Source: Promethearchaeota archaeon (GTDB lineage Archaea > Asgardarchaeota > Lokiarchaeia > Sigynarchaeales > SOKP01). From it: a stretch of 8,617 bases of DNA. Shown piece by piece: positions 1 to 7,080 of the stretch. Both the position numbers and the translations under genes were made by a program. Every line of letters begins with the position of its first letter. The stretch's first letter is position 1. The DNA is taken from the NCBI GenBank assembly GCA_019057975.1, contig JAHLWJ010000180.1:1-8617 (forward strand), in the 5' to 3' direction. Under the pieces are notes generated by a model. It did not search any database. It was not told the origin of the DNA and saw only the letters and a program-made list of their open reading frames with translations.

Positions 1-51
1 CTGGGGGTATTGCTGGGCATTGCTGGCTTTTTCGGTAATTTGGGCTGGTAA
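1..51 (+). CDS. Possible C-terminal end of a gene entering from the left edge
   Basis: Frame 1 is open from the first base to TAA at 49-51 and reads LGVLLGIAGFFGNLGW, a hydrophobic Gly-rich stretch like the last membrane segment of a protein. This stretch is richer in GC than the DNA that follows, which also suggests coding. Frame 2 is open to a TAA at 65-67 and is hydrophobic too, so the frame cannot be settled from so little sequence. No function can be assigned. Confidence 0.3.
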   Translation: MGVLLGIAGFFGNLGW

Positions 52-157
52 TATAGGAAATAGGTAAAAAAATAAAAATTTATAAAAATTTAACTTTTTT
101 ATAATAATAGTATTAAAATATTACCATAAAAGTTTTATAAAAATAGAAAATAAGTAA

Positions 158-230
158 TTTAGGGGCTTTGATATTTTCCTCAAAGATGGACACTTAAGGA
201 AGATGGAGCCAGTAGCGTAACCGGTTAAAG
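158..230 (+). ncRNA. c-di-GMP-II-like riboswitch, copy 1 (imperfect pseudoknot)
   Basis: This leader RNA has the layout of the c-di-GMP-II riboswitch, as I recall the Clostridium acetobutylicum example. P1 pairs 158-162 with 225-229, weakly, with one G-U. P2 pairs 173-180 with 197-204 over eight pairs. The GG-NNNNN element at 188-194 faces AGCGU-AA-CC at 214-222, forming the P4 pseudoknot with its two bulged A residues. The core GAGCCAGTAGCGTAACCGG (206-224) is identical to copy 2 at 6928-6946, while the P2 arms differ but still pair. In P4, A192 faces C216, a mismatch absent from copy 2, so binding may be weak or lost. A terminator follows directly. No clear gene lies within 350 bases, and readthrough would reach the glycosyltransferase at 609. 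The promoter is not obvious in the AT-rich DNA upstream. Confidence 0.75.
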
Positions 231-244
231 GGAAGTCGGTTTTT
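219..244 (+). terminator. Intrinsic terminator of riboswitch copy 1
   Basis: AACCGGT (219-225) pairs with GTCGGTT (235-241) over seven pairs including two wobbles. The 3' edge of the stem runs into five Ts (240-244). The 5' arm reuses the AACC of the riboswitch pseudoknot and part of the P1 3' strand, so ligand binding and termination should exclude each other. That predicts an ON switch. Confidence 0.7.
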
Positions 245-540
245 ATTTTCTACATAAAAGTTTATAAAAACGTGTCCTTTCGGCAAGCCTGAATAAAATG
301 AGATTTTTCAGATAAAAATAACCCGTATACCATCATGAAATAGACTATTTTAAGATTTGGATAGATTATTTAGCTTCAGATTGGAGCATTTCCTGGTAAT
401 TTTAGGGCATCCATTTTTCTGGATTTTTGGCAATCAAAAAAGAATTCTCCTGCAGGGTCTTTAGATAATTAGAAGGATTGGCCCTGCAAAGGCTACAGGT
501 ATGAATTAAGTTCATAAAAAGAAGTCAATATTTTTAAATT
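245..540. other. Noncoding stretch with one GC-rich hairpin
   Basis: About 300 bases contain no convincing reading frame on either strand. TGCAGGGTC (451-459) pairs with GGCCCTGCA (480-488) over nine pairs with one wobble and a 20-nt loop, which stands out in AT-rich DNA. A smaller hairpin, ATCCA (409-413) with TGGAT (420-424), is followed by a T run and could be a weak terminator. CTGAA (291-295) can pair with TTCAG (309-313). I recognise no known RNA family here. It may be the remains of a gene once controlled by the riboswitch at 158. Confidence 0.4.
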
Positions 541-585
541 TTGACATTTTTAATTTGATAATTAATGTGTAATCTATAATATAAT
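541..585 (+). promoter_or_regulatory. Probable promoter of the glycosyltransferase gene
   Basis: Two overlapping TATAAT boxes lie at 575-580 and 580-585. TTGATA (555-560) sits 19 bases before the second box and 14 before the first. A perfect TTGACA at 541-546 is too far away (28 bases) to pair with either. Transcription would begin about 15-20 bases before the ATG at 609, a very short leader, so this promoter would bypass the riboswitch at 158. Confidence 0.45.
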
Positions 586-608
586 ATTTAAAAAGTCATT
601 TTTTGGTT

Positions 609-1340
609 ATGCATAAAAAGCTAATATCAGTAATAATTCCTGCCTACAATGAGGAAAAAACAATAGTAGCAACTATAAAAGAAACCATTAAAGCCATAAA
701 TAATATCAAGGGATTAAACTATGAGCTAATAATTGTAGATGATGGGAGCATAGATAATACCTATACCGTAGTCAAGCAGTTAGCATACCAATTAGCATAC
801 AATATAAAGGTAGAAAGCTACTTCCCCAATAAAGGAAAAGGATTTGCCTTAAAAAAAGGGGTCCTGGTTGCCAGAGGAGATTATATACTGTTTTTGGATG
901 CAGACTTGGAGATACATCCTAATCATTTATTAATTTTTTTAAACCTTCTTAAACAGTCCAAGGCAGATGCTATTATAGGTTCCAAAACCGCTAAGGGCTC
1001 TGTGGTGAAAGCACCTTTGAAAAGAAAAATAATAAGCATCGGCTATTATTTCCTTCTGAAAATATTATTCAGGCTGCCGGTAACCGATACTCAAACTGGG
1101 TTTAAGTTGTTTAAAAGGCAGGCTTTGAAAAATTGTGTTCAAAAAACCTCTATCAAAGGGTATTCTTTTGACTTAGAGCTGTTAGTTATTATGAATATCC
1201 ATAAATATAAAATCATGGAAAGCCCCATCAAGGTAGACCAGTTAAGGTTAAGAAGAATCAATTTAATAGATTCTTTGCCTATGCTAAAAGACACCTTAGC
1301 AGTATTTAAGAGATATTACTTTACTAGGTCCTACACTTAG
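609..1340 (+). CDS. Family 2 glycosyltransferase, polyprenyl-phosphate sugar synthase type (DPM1/ALG5-like)
   Basis: This is a soluble GT-A enzyme that should transfer a sugar from a nucleotide donor to polyprenyl phosphate at the cytoplasmic face, making a donor for GT-C membrane transferases. Counting from the ATG at 609, the motifs are PAYNEE (11-16), VDDGS (43-47), KGKG (75-78), DAD at 97-99 for metal and nucleotide binding, and DTQTGFK (160-166), a hallmark of dolichyl-phosphate glucosyl- and mannosyltransferases. The length of 243 residues is normal for the catalytic domain alone, and no membrane helix follows it. A TTG at 603 would add two residues; ATG is preferred, though neither has a clear ribosome site. 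The TAG stop overlaps the stop of the converging gene fragment by four bases. The sugar cannot be predicted from sequence. Confidence 0.88.
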   Translation: MHKKLISVIIPAYNEEKTIVATIKETIKAINNIKGLNYELIIVDDGSIDNTYTVVKQLAYQLAYNIKVESYFPNKGKGFALKKGVLVARGDYILFLDADLEIHPNHLLIFLNLLKQSKADAIIGSKTAKGSVVKAPLKRKIISIGYYFLLKILFRLPVTDTQTGFKLFKRQALKNCVQKTSIKGYSFDLELLVIMNIHKYKIMESPIKVDQLRLRRINLIDSLPMLKDTLAVFKRYYFTRSYT

Positions 1341-1901
1341 TTCTTCAGGCAAACAAGATTTTGAGTCTTACTGTTTTTTCCAATAAGCTTTTTTGAGCTT
1401 TTTTTAGATTTAAAATAAAACAATAAATTCAGCAGCAGAATAAGCCCAATAATCACCCAACCGAGAATAGAAAGTGCAACTCCTATTATATTTGCATAAG
1501 TCATTCCATAATAGACTGTAACATTACTCTGGGTGGGTATTACCATCATAAGTGACGGTGAAACAAGATATGGTCCTTCAGCTCCAATTGCATTCCAGTT
1601 TGGAAAATATGAGACTTTTATAAGGTGAGGCACTCCTATTGCTGTTGTTGTAAATTCTATTTTTTCTCTTTCTAGAGTCTCAGATATAACTTCACCTTTT
1701 ACATTGACAGGATTATCAGGGACATCAGTAACCTGAGTGATCTCTTTAAACTGCTTAAGTTCTTTACTTCCATCATCGTAGATGACCGGGTTATCGATAT
1801 TATCTTCATACCAGTACCAGTATTTAATCTCACTTAACCATTCTTCCGTTTTATATCTATATGGCATATTTCCCACTATCTCTACAAAGTTATGCGGACC
1901 T
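1337..1901 (-). pseudogene. C-terminal remnant of a second copy of the 759-residue membrane protein
   Basis: The frame GPHNFVEIVGNMPYRYK onward matches residues from about 587 to the last helix of the intact protein at 4305-6584. Matching parts include NPVIYDDGSKELKQF, SETLEREKIEFTTTAIG and the VPHLIKVSYFPNW beta-rich segment. DNA identity is very high in places, with only two differences seen in the roughly 90 bases around 1488-1578. Upstream of GGTCCG the homology ends abruptly and an in-frame TGA follows two codons away, so the first ~586 residues are missing here. A GTG at 1874-1876 could start a 179-residue product with one membrane helix, but the catalytic part is gone. The tail after the helix (KSKKSSKK onward) differs from the intact copy. 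The TAA stop overlaps the TAG of the converging glycosyltransferase. The matching N-terminal piece is at 3801-4242. Confidence 0.85.
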
Positions 1902-2124
1902 AAGCATCATAAATCTAAACCAAATATTAATGGAATTAGAGATATTTAAGAAATTTATAAAATAGCATGGGGTTTCTAACTTACAAATTTTTGAACTGTT
2001 TATTTAGGGAAATGTGAGATATTCATAAGTTTGTTAATTATGGTAAATGAATTCAAACAAGGATTAATGAGTTAAATAAGGATATTTTTATACCAGAAAT
2101 GGGCTAAATTATAAAAACATATTA

Positions 2125-3696
2125 CTAATGGGAAAGAGGAGCAACAACTTCTGAAAGCAGGAAAACTAAAATAAACAAAATAAAAATTCCACCTAGGACT
2201 ATTCCTGCTATATCAAATCCCCTACCTTTACTGCTATGGCGACCTGCTTTTATTCTTTTTAAATCAATACTTCCGCATACCACTGCCGCAATTGACAAAA
2301 CGGATACGCCATAGAGAAATACATATATAAATAAGTCTGAAGCATAAAACCAAAAAGCCAGGTAAAAGCCTGCCAGGCCAATTGCTAGTATGCCAGTAAC
2401 CAAAGCTGCAATTGACAATCCTCTATATTTTTCTGATTTTATTATAATCATCAGTTTATATAAAAGATAAACATAAACTATAACCTGTGGTAATGCTTTT
2501 TCGCTTATCAGCAAAAACCTCATAATATATGTCTTGTGGAAATGCCATAGGTAATATAAACTAGGAGTAGCTAAGACAAAACCACACAAACCTATTAAGA
2601 CCTTTTCCCATTTTTCTTTACTTATAATAAAACAAACAACAACTATAGGTGCCCAAAAAGTCAGAAGACTTTCCCACACTTCCTTATGAAAAACCAAAAA
2701 TGTAGTGGCAGTAAACAACAAGTAAAGGACTTCATTTCCTTTTGTTTTTAATTTTACTCCTAGGGTAACTATACCAAGAAAAACAATTATCAAAAATAAA
2801 TAAGCCTTGGACAGGAGATTATATATGATTGGCGATTTATCATAAAAAATTTCTGCTATAAAAGAATTGACGCTAAAGTTATCTATGTAGTGGATTTGCC
2901 AACCGTCCCTGTTGCTGCCCAAAAGTATTGTATTAAGAAACGTAGTTATTGATGTGGGGTCTTTAAGTTGAAAGTAAACGATATAAAAAAATGTAGTCCC
3001 GAAAATAAATGTTAGGAAAAATAATAAGCCAATTTTATATTTAATCTTAAGAAAAAAGGGGGTAGTGAAGAGCGCCAAAGGCTTCCATGATAAAGACAGT
3101 GTCCAAAGCATTGGAGATAAATATTTTTTTTCATAAATTACGCCAGTTAAAAAGCCTAGGAAAAAGACGCCAGCTATATCATTAAACTGCCCCATTCTCC
3201 ACTCACTGTTTAGGGCAAAAAATCCCAACCACAACAAAAGAGCTATCCCGAGAATATATTTACTGGCTTTTTGCTTTTTCCATATCAACCATATTAAAAA
3301 TGCCCCTAGGAGATGAGCTATTATAGACAATGTTAAGAATAAATGATAAGTACACTCAGCATTAGGAGTAATTAAACGGAAAAATGAACCCCAAACAAGT
3401 GCTGTGGTAGGTAAATATTTAAACTCCATAAAATAGGGAGTAACTAAATCGTTCCCTGCTAAAGATCCATAAATATAATGACCGGTAAATACGTTATGAC
3501 CTGCCTGATACAGGCTATAGAAGTCTTCACCCAAAGCAGCGCAAAGCGTATATCCAAGATGACTACATTCCGGGAAAATAATTCTGTAAACGTAATAGGA
3601 AAATATAGATAAACCTACAAAAATACATGAAAATAGAAAGGCGTTTTCTAGTCGTTTCATAAGCAATTTATTTGTTATTTTAATATACTTCAGCAT
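2125..3696 (-). CDS. GT87-like (DUF2029) polytopic glycosyltransferase with C-terminal DUF4190-like domain
   Basis: This 523-residue membrane protein has about ten or more hydrophobic helices. Residues 20-415 resemble GT-C mannosyltransferases of the GT87/PimE type. They include EDFYSLYQA (57-65) with the candidate catalytic Asp58 in the first outer loop, an FKYLP segment (92-96), GQFND (169-173), SWKPLALFTTPF (203-214) and HKEVWES (337-343). Such enzymes use polyprenyl-phosphate sugars outside the membrane; acceptor and sugar are unknown. Residues about 427-510 look like DUF4190: two helix pairs around a basic linker ending in GRGFDIAGIVLG (491-502). I do not recall this fusion as common. 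The start at Met1 has AAGG 13 bases upstream; Met13 is an alternative. The gene lies between the two ends of a broken paralogue of the next gene and reads the same way. Stop is TAG. No terminator hairpin is clear downstream. Confidence 0.75.
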   Translation of the reverse strand: MLKYIKITNKLLMKRLENAFLFSCIFVGLSIFSYYVYRIIFPECSHLGYTLCAALGEDFYSLYQAGHNVFTGHYIYGSLAGNDLVTPYFMEFKYLPTTALVWGSFFRLITPNAECTYHLFLTLSIIAHLLGAFLIWLIWKKQKASKYILGIALLLWLGFFALNSEWRMGQFNDIAGVFFLGFLTGVIYEKKYLSPMLWTLSLSWKPLALFTTPFFLKIKYKIGLLFFLTFIFGTTFFYIVYFQLKDPTSITTFLNTILLGSNRDGWQIHYIDNFSVNSFIAEIFYDKSPIIYNLLSKAYLFLIIVFLGIVTLGVKLKTKGNEVLYLLFTATTFLVFHKEVWESLLTFWAPIVVVCFIISKEKWEKVLIGLCGFVLATPSLYYLWHFHKTYIMRFLLISEKALPQVIVYVYLLYKLMIIIKSEKYRGLSIAALVTGILAIGLAGFYLAFWFYASDLFIYVFLYGVSVLSIAAVVCGSIDLKRIKAGRHSSKGRGFDIAGIVLGGIFILFILVFLLSEVVAPLSH

Positions 3697-3800
3697 TTAC
3701 TTATTACTGCCTTGTAGTATTAAAAAGTAAGACTGTATTCATTTTGGTTTTAAGTAATACTTGTTATTTTTTATTTGATTAATTAAACTCATTTTAAAAA

Positions 3801-4242
3801 TTACAAGCTTAAAAGATATGTTGTATACAAAGATCTTTGACAGCAATGCTATTAAAAAAAAGGGAAGTGGAAAATAAAAATTGAGCATTGGCATTCATGC
3901 AAACCACCTCATGTCCCATCCGGTCATTCTGAAATTGGGAAAGAGTTCGTCTATAAAAAATTTAGCGATGTAATTGTGTGATGTCGTATCCCAACTGGAT
4001 ATAGCTGTTGTATTCTTGAAAATGACATCAGGTGTAAATGTATAAAACAGCATTCCATAGATCACAAGGAATGTGATTATAAGTGAAAGTGTAAAGAAAA
4101 GCCTTCTCTTTGTAAAAGCAGAAATTTTTTGTTCAGCAATTGTATTATATGGAGTACTAAAAAGTATAAGGGAATCAGAGGATTCTTTTAAGTAAGAGAT
4201 TTTTTGAGAGATATTTTTGAATAAATTTGTCAAAATATTCAT
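3801..4242 (-). pseudogene. N-terminal remnant of a second copy of the 759-residue membrane protein
   Basis: The frame from ATG at 4242 matches residues 1-146 of the intact protein, including KNISQKISYLKES, NTIAEQKISAFTKRRLFF, the first membrane helix and HNYIAKFFIDELFPNFRMTGWDM. Translation stops after 115 residues at TGA (3895-3897), where the intact gene has GGA for Gly115. Beyond it the same frame still matches (PML, FYFPLPFFLIALLSKIF, YNISFKLV) until homology ends near 3801. The GGDTGAH motif is altered to SSWDTTSH, though the Asp and His remain. A ribosome-site-like GGTGAG stands three bases before the ATG. A 115-residue one-helix peptide could be made, but the gene is dead as an enzyme. 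The other end of this copy lies at 1337-1901 beyond the GT87-like gene. Confidence 0.87.
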
Positions 4243-4304
4243 TTTCTCACCGGATTTTAAATTCTAATAATAGACTTTATTTTCTATATCAGAAGCTATC
4301 AAAA

Positions 4305-6584
4305 CTATTTATGGTATCTTTTCTTTCTTTTAAGATAAAATACCAAATTCAATACCAGAATAAACCCAATAATCACCCAACCGAGAATAGAAAGTGAGAC
4401 CCCTATTATATTTGCATAAGTCATTCCATAATAGACTGTAACATTGTTCTGGGTGGGTATTACCATCATAAGTGACGGTGAAACAAGATATGGTCCTTCA
4501 GCTCCTATAACCTTCCAGTTTGGAAAATATGAGACTTTTATGAGGTGAGGCACTCCTATTGCTGTTGTTGTAAATTCTATTTTTTCTCTTTCTAAAGTCT
4601 CAGATATAATTTCACCCTTTACATTCCCGGGATTTTCCGGGACATTTTTAAGCTGTTCCCACGTAATCTCTTCAAACTGCTTGAGTTCTTTACTTCCATC
4701 ATCATAAATGACTGGATTATCGACATTATCTGCATTTAAGTACCAGGCCCTCATTTCCCAAATCCAGTCTTCAGCTTTATATCTATATGGTATATTTTCC
4801 ACTATCTCTACATAATTATGCGGACCTCTTATTTCATAGAAATAAAACGGTTCGATCTTGTTCAGGAACTCAACCCTGCTGTCATTATTTAAATCTTCGA
4901 TCACTTCAGGTGAGTTTGCTATAATATATGCGATGTTATAGTAAATGAGATGTTTCATCGCTGCTTCATGATCTCTTGTTCCAGGGACGTCCCAGCCTGA
5001 AATAGACGTTCTATCTTTTACTATAAACTCAGCTTTATTTATATAATGAAATGGTGAAGTAAGTGCACTCTCAGCAAGAAGCCCTTCCATGGTCGGTTGT
5101 TTTGTCCAATAGGGTATAAGCTCTAAAGACCTTGTAGTTCCAAATTTTCCAAGAATGCTTTGATCATAATCATACATTACCCTGCCGTAAGGGAGGGAAT
5201 CAAGATATTTCATAAGGGCATCGTAGGTTTCCCAATCAGCTCTTGATTCAAAACCGGTATAATTGTCATGAGCCCATGATGGTCCAATGGGATTCGCTGC
5301 TATTATTGATCCAGCTGCTATAAAAGCCACTATAGGGACGAAAGCAATGACAGTAAATTTATAAAATCTCTCCTTAATTCTGGTAAAATTTAAAGAAGAA
5401 ATTGCTGTTATAAAAATCCAGTAAAGATTTTTAAGTCCATAAGCTGCAAGCAGGTATACGAATATAAATATAAAAGGCAGAAACCGTGCATTAAACAGTC
5501 TTCCACCACTCCAAGTAATGACAAAGACAAAAGATATAAATACAAAAATTGTCCAGATTATGGGGATCATTCTTTTATCTTTTTTTAATGCAGCGAAGAA
5601 CACCCCTACTGAACTAAGAATAAGTGCCGGAATTATCTCACGCGGGAAAAGCTCCTTTAAGTCTTTAATATTTATCCAAAACAATGGCGGTGTCCATTTT
5701 ACAAGGAGTACAAACGGGAGAGACCAAAAGGTAGACAGAAAGAATCCCACTATAAAAACTAAAATTATATACCTTATAGTTTTCCAGCTTCTATTAAGAA
5801 AAAGAAAACTTGGGACAATAATTAAAATTGCTATTAATGTTATAAGATGGGTAAGTACTAAACATGCAAGGATTACGCAGTTTAATGCAAAAAGCAAATC
5901 AAACCTGCCTTTTTCTATCCCTCTGTAAAGTGATCCAAGAAAAATAAATACTAATGCAAAACTTATGGAATAGCTGAATTCACCAGCTAAAGTTCCTAAA
6001 AAATTTGCCCCATATATTGTAAAGCTATCCATGTAAAGGAAAGCTATGGCACCAATTGAAGCAAGTTCTGGATAAGGATATTTAAACTTAGAGGATTTTC
6101 CAAAGTAATATATAGCTGCAGGTAAGATAAAGCTGCCAAGTATTGTTACAAGCTTAAAAGATATATTATAAGCAAAGATTTTTGAGAGTAATGCTATTAA
6201 AAAAAAGGGAAGTGGAAAATAAAAAGTGAGCATTGGTGTTCCTGCAAACCACCCCATATCCCATCCGGTCATCCTGAAATTGGGAAAGAGTTCGTCTATA
6301 AAAAATTTGGCGATATAGTTGTGAGCACCCGTGTCGCCTCCGGCAGTTGTTGTATCTTTGAAAATGACATCAGGTGTAAAGGCATAAAACAGCATTCCAT
6401 AGATTACTAAAAATGTGATTATGAGTGAAAGTGTAAAAAAGAGCCTTCTTTTTGTAAAAGCAGAAATTTTTTGTTCAGCAATGGTATTATTTGGAGTACT
6501 AAAAATTATAAGAGGATCAAAGGATTCTTTTAAGTAAGAGATTTTTTGAGAGATATTTTTAAAGAACTTTTTTGATTTATTCAT
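4305..6584 (-). CDS. Polytopic membrane protein, 6-pyruvoyl-tetrahydropterin-synthase-related/YfhO-like, GT-C group
   Basis: This is a 759-residue inner-membrane protein with about a dozen helices. A cytoplasmic basic N-terminus (1-47) precedes helix 1 (about 48-70). The signature loop GGDTGAHNY (82-90), then GWDMGWFAGTP (107-117) and FYFPLPFF (121-128), matches PF10131-type proteins as I know them; Asp84 is the likely key acidic residue of the GT-C fold. More helices run to about 430. A large outer domain (430-722) contains a YfhO-like beta-rich part (IKVSYFPNW, 682-690) and is followed by a last helix (723-749) and a KRKKRYHK tail. Family members are thought to be lipid-linked-sugar-dependent transferases, but no substrate is established. 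The pterin-synthase name is historical and says nothing about function. No Shine-Dalgarno site is seen before the ATG. Stop is TAG. A broken second copy flanks the GT87-like gene downstream. Confidence 0.8.
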   Translation of the reverse strand: MNKSKKFFKNISQKISYLKESFDPLIIFSTPNNTIAEQKISAFTKRRLFFTLSLIITFLVIYGMLFYAFTPDVIFKDTTTAGGDTGAHNYIAKFFIDELFPNFRMTGWDMGWFAGTPMLTFYFPLPFFLIALLSKIFAYNISFKLVTILGSFILPAAIYYFGKSSKFKYPYPELASIGAIAFLYMDSFTIYGANFLGTLAGEFSYSISFALVFIFLGSLYRGIEKGRFDLLFALNCVILACLVLTHLITLIAILIIVPSFLFLNRSWKTIRYIILVFIVGFFLSTFWSLPFVLLVKWTPPLFWINIKDLKELFPREIIPALILSSVGVFFAALKKDKRMIPIIWTIFVFISFVFVITWSGGRLFNARFLPFIFIFVYLLAAYGLKNLYWIFITAISSLNFTRIKERFYKFTVIAFVPIVAFIAAGSIIAANPIGPSWAHDNYTGFESRADWETYDALMKYLDSLPYGRVMYDYDQSILGKFGTTRSLELIPYWTKQPTMEGLLAESALTSPFHYINKAEFIVKDRTSISGWDVPGTRDHEAAMKHLIYYNIAYIIANSPEVIEDLNNDSRVEFLNKIEPFYFYEIRGPHNYVEIVENIPYRYKAEDWIWEMRAWYLNADNVDNPVIYDDGSKELKQFEEITWEQLKNVPENPGNVKGEIISETLEREKIEFTTTAIGVPHLIKVSYFPNWKVIGAEGPYLVSPSLMMVIPTQNNVTVYYGMTYANIIGVSLSILGWVIIGFILVLNLVFYLKRKKRYHK

Positions 6585-6650
6585 TTAAAAATATTAAGAT
6601 ACAAATTTATTTTTATTTTTAATGAATAATATCATTTTTTTAAACAATTT

Positions 6651-6671
6651 AGAATTATATTATATAATTCT
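6651..6671. repeat. Perfect 9-bp inverted repeat over the minus-strand -10 box
   Basis: AGAATTATA (6651-6659), three bases, then TATAATTCT (6663-6671). It overlaps the proposed -10 element of the 759-residue gene, a place where a repressor operator would sit. Both arms are AT-rich, so chance cannot be excluded. Confidence 0.45.
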
Positions 6672-6683
6672 TTTAGTCATCAA
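6654..6683 (-). promoter_or_regulatory. Probable promoter of the 759-residue membrane protein gene
   Basis: Reading the minus strand, TTGATG (6683-6678) is followed after 18 bases by TATAAT (6659-6654). A second TATAAT lies at 6664-6659 with a spacing of only 13. Transcription would start near 6647, leaving a leader of about 60 bases without a clear ribosome site. Confidence 0.5.
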
Positions 6684-6749
6684 TTAATCTAATTACATGA
6701 TTTTATGCTACTTTTTTGTGAATTTTTATAGTTTTATTGTTATATTCTT

Positions 6750-6786
6750 AGGTAATTATACCATTGGAATAAGGGGGTAATTACCT
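6750..6786. repeat. 9-bp inverted repeat in the divergent intergenic region
   Basis: AGGTAATTA (6750-6758) and TAATTACCT (6778-6786) are perfect inverted arms 19 bases apart; inside, TACC can extend pairing to the GGTA side. It lies between the two divergent promoters, about 38 bases upstream of the plus-strand -35 box. It could be a protein-binding site. A transcription terminator is less likely because no gene ends here. Confidence 0.4.
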
Positions 6787-6823
6787 TTTCTTATATATGT
6801 ATAAAAAAATTTCTAAAATATAC

Positions 6824-6853
6824 TTGACAAAATTATGAATCTTGTATTATTAT
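6824..6853 (+). promoter_or_regulatory. Promoter of the riboswitch-controlled surface protein gene
   Basis: A perfect TTGACA (6824-6829) is followed after 18 bases by TATTAT (6848-6853), a good match to the housekeeping sigma factor consensus. The predicted start near 6860 is about 18 bases before the first paired base of the riboswitch, as expected for a leader RNA. Confidence 0.75.
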
Positions 6854-6877
6854 ATATCTATACATATATAAAAAAAG

Positions 6878-6953
6878 ATTTTAGAGGCTTTGAAACTTTT
6901 CTTATAATTGGACGCTAGAGAGAAGTTGAGCCAGTAGCGTAACCGGCTAAAAT
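6878..6953 (+). ncRNA. c-di-GMP-II riboswitch, copy 2
   Basis: P1 pairs AUUUUAG (6878-6884) with CUAAAAU (6947-6953) perfectly. P2 pairs 6894-6902 with 6919-6927 over nine pairs with one wobble; the arms differ from copy 1 yet still pair. The pseudoknot P4 pairs ACGCU (6912-6916) with AGCGU (6936-6940) perfectly. GG at 6910-6911 faces CC at 6943-6944 across two bulged A residues (6941-6942), as in the class II c-di-GMP riboswitch of Clostridium. Sequence blocks shared with my memory of that RNA include AATTGG, TTGAG and the AGTAG-(C/T)-G-N-AACCG core. The terminator arm overlaps the P4/P1 side, so c-di-GMP binding should block termination and turn on the LAFTG surface protein gene 120 bases downstream. 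The family call rests on recalled consensus plus pairing and was not searched. Confidence 0.88.
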
Positions 6954-6965
6954 GTCGGTTTTTTT
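6941..6965 (+). terminator. Intrinsic terminator of riboswitch copy 2
   Basis: AACCGGC (6941-6947) pairs with GTCGGTT (6954-6960) over seven pairs around a six-base loop, followed by a T run to 6965. The 5' arm takes the AACC that the ligand-bound riboswitch needs, giving mutually exclusive folds. Confidence 0.85.
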
Positions 6966-7020
6966 AATTTTAGGGGAAAATTAAAAGATATTTGATAAAA
7001 GGAGAGGTTAGGGGGATTAG

Positions 7021-7080
7021 ATGGTAAAAAAAATAAATAATTCTACAAAATTAATAGTAAAGGAAGTGAAAAATGAATAA
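7021..7080 (+). CDS. Possible 19-residue leader peptide overlapping the surface protein start
   Basis: ATG at 7021 opens a short basic frame (MVKKINNSTKL...) that ends in TAA at 7078-7080, overlapping the ATG of the surface protein by eight bases in another frame. AGGAG-like sequence (AAGGAGAGG, 6999-7007) and AGGGGG (7010-7015) lie upstream. Translation could couple to the downstream start. The surface gene also has its own ribosome site, so this may be chance in AT-rich leader RNA. Confidence 0.3.
   Translation: MVKKINNSTKLIVKEVKNE

Noticed and set aside
158..230. Class I c-di-GMP (GEMM), c-di-AMP (ydaO) or other riboswitch families.
   Set aside because: The P2 position, the GG-ACNCU/AGCGU-AA-CC pseudoknot and the AGTAG-AACCG core fit class II c-di-GMP. 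The GEMM GACGCAAAGC element and the ydaO core are absent.
3895..3897. TGA where the intact copy has a Gly codon, suggesting UGA read as glycine (genetic code 25).
   Set aside because: The full-length genes have no in-frame TGA, and all of their many Gly residues use GGN codons. The copy with TGA also lacks its middle, so this is a nonsense change in a dead fragment.
5518..5928. Open frame of 136 codons on the plus strand.
   Set aside because: It is antisense to the clearly coding membrane protein, is rich in Lys, Ile and Arg without domain features, and has no ribosome site that stands out.
4305..6584. A pterin-synthesis enzyme, because of the family name.
   Set aside because: The protein is polytopic with GT-C features; the name comes from an old inferred similarity, and no 6-pyruvoyl-tetrahydropterin synthase zinc site is visible.
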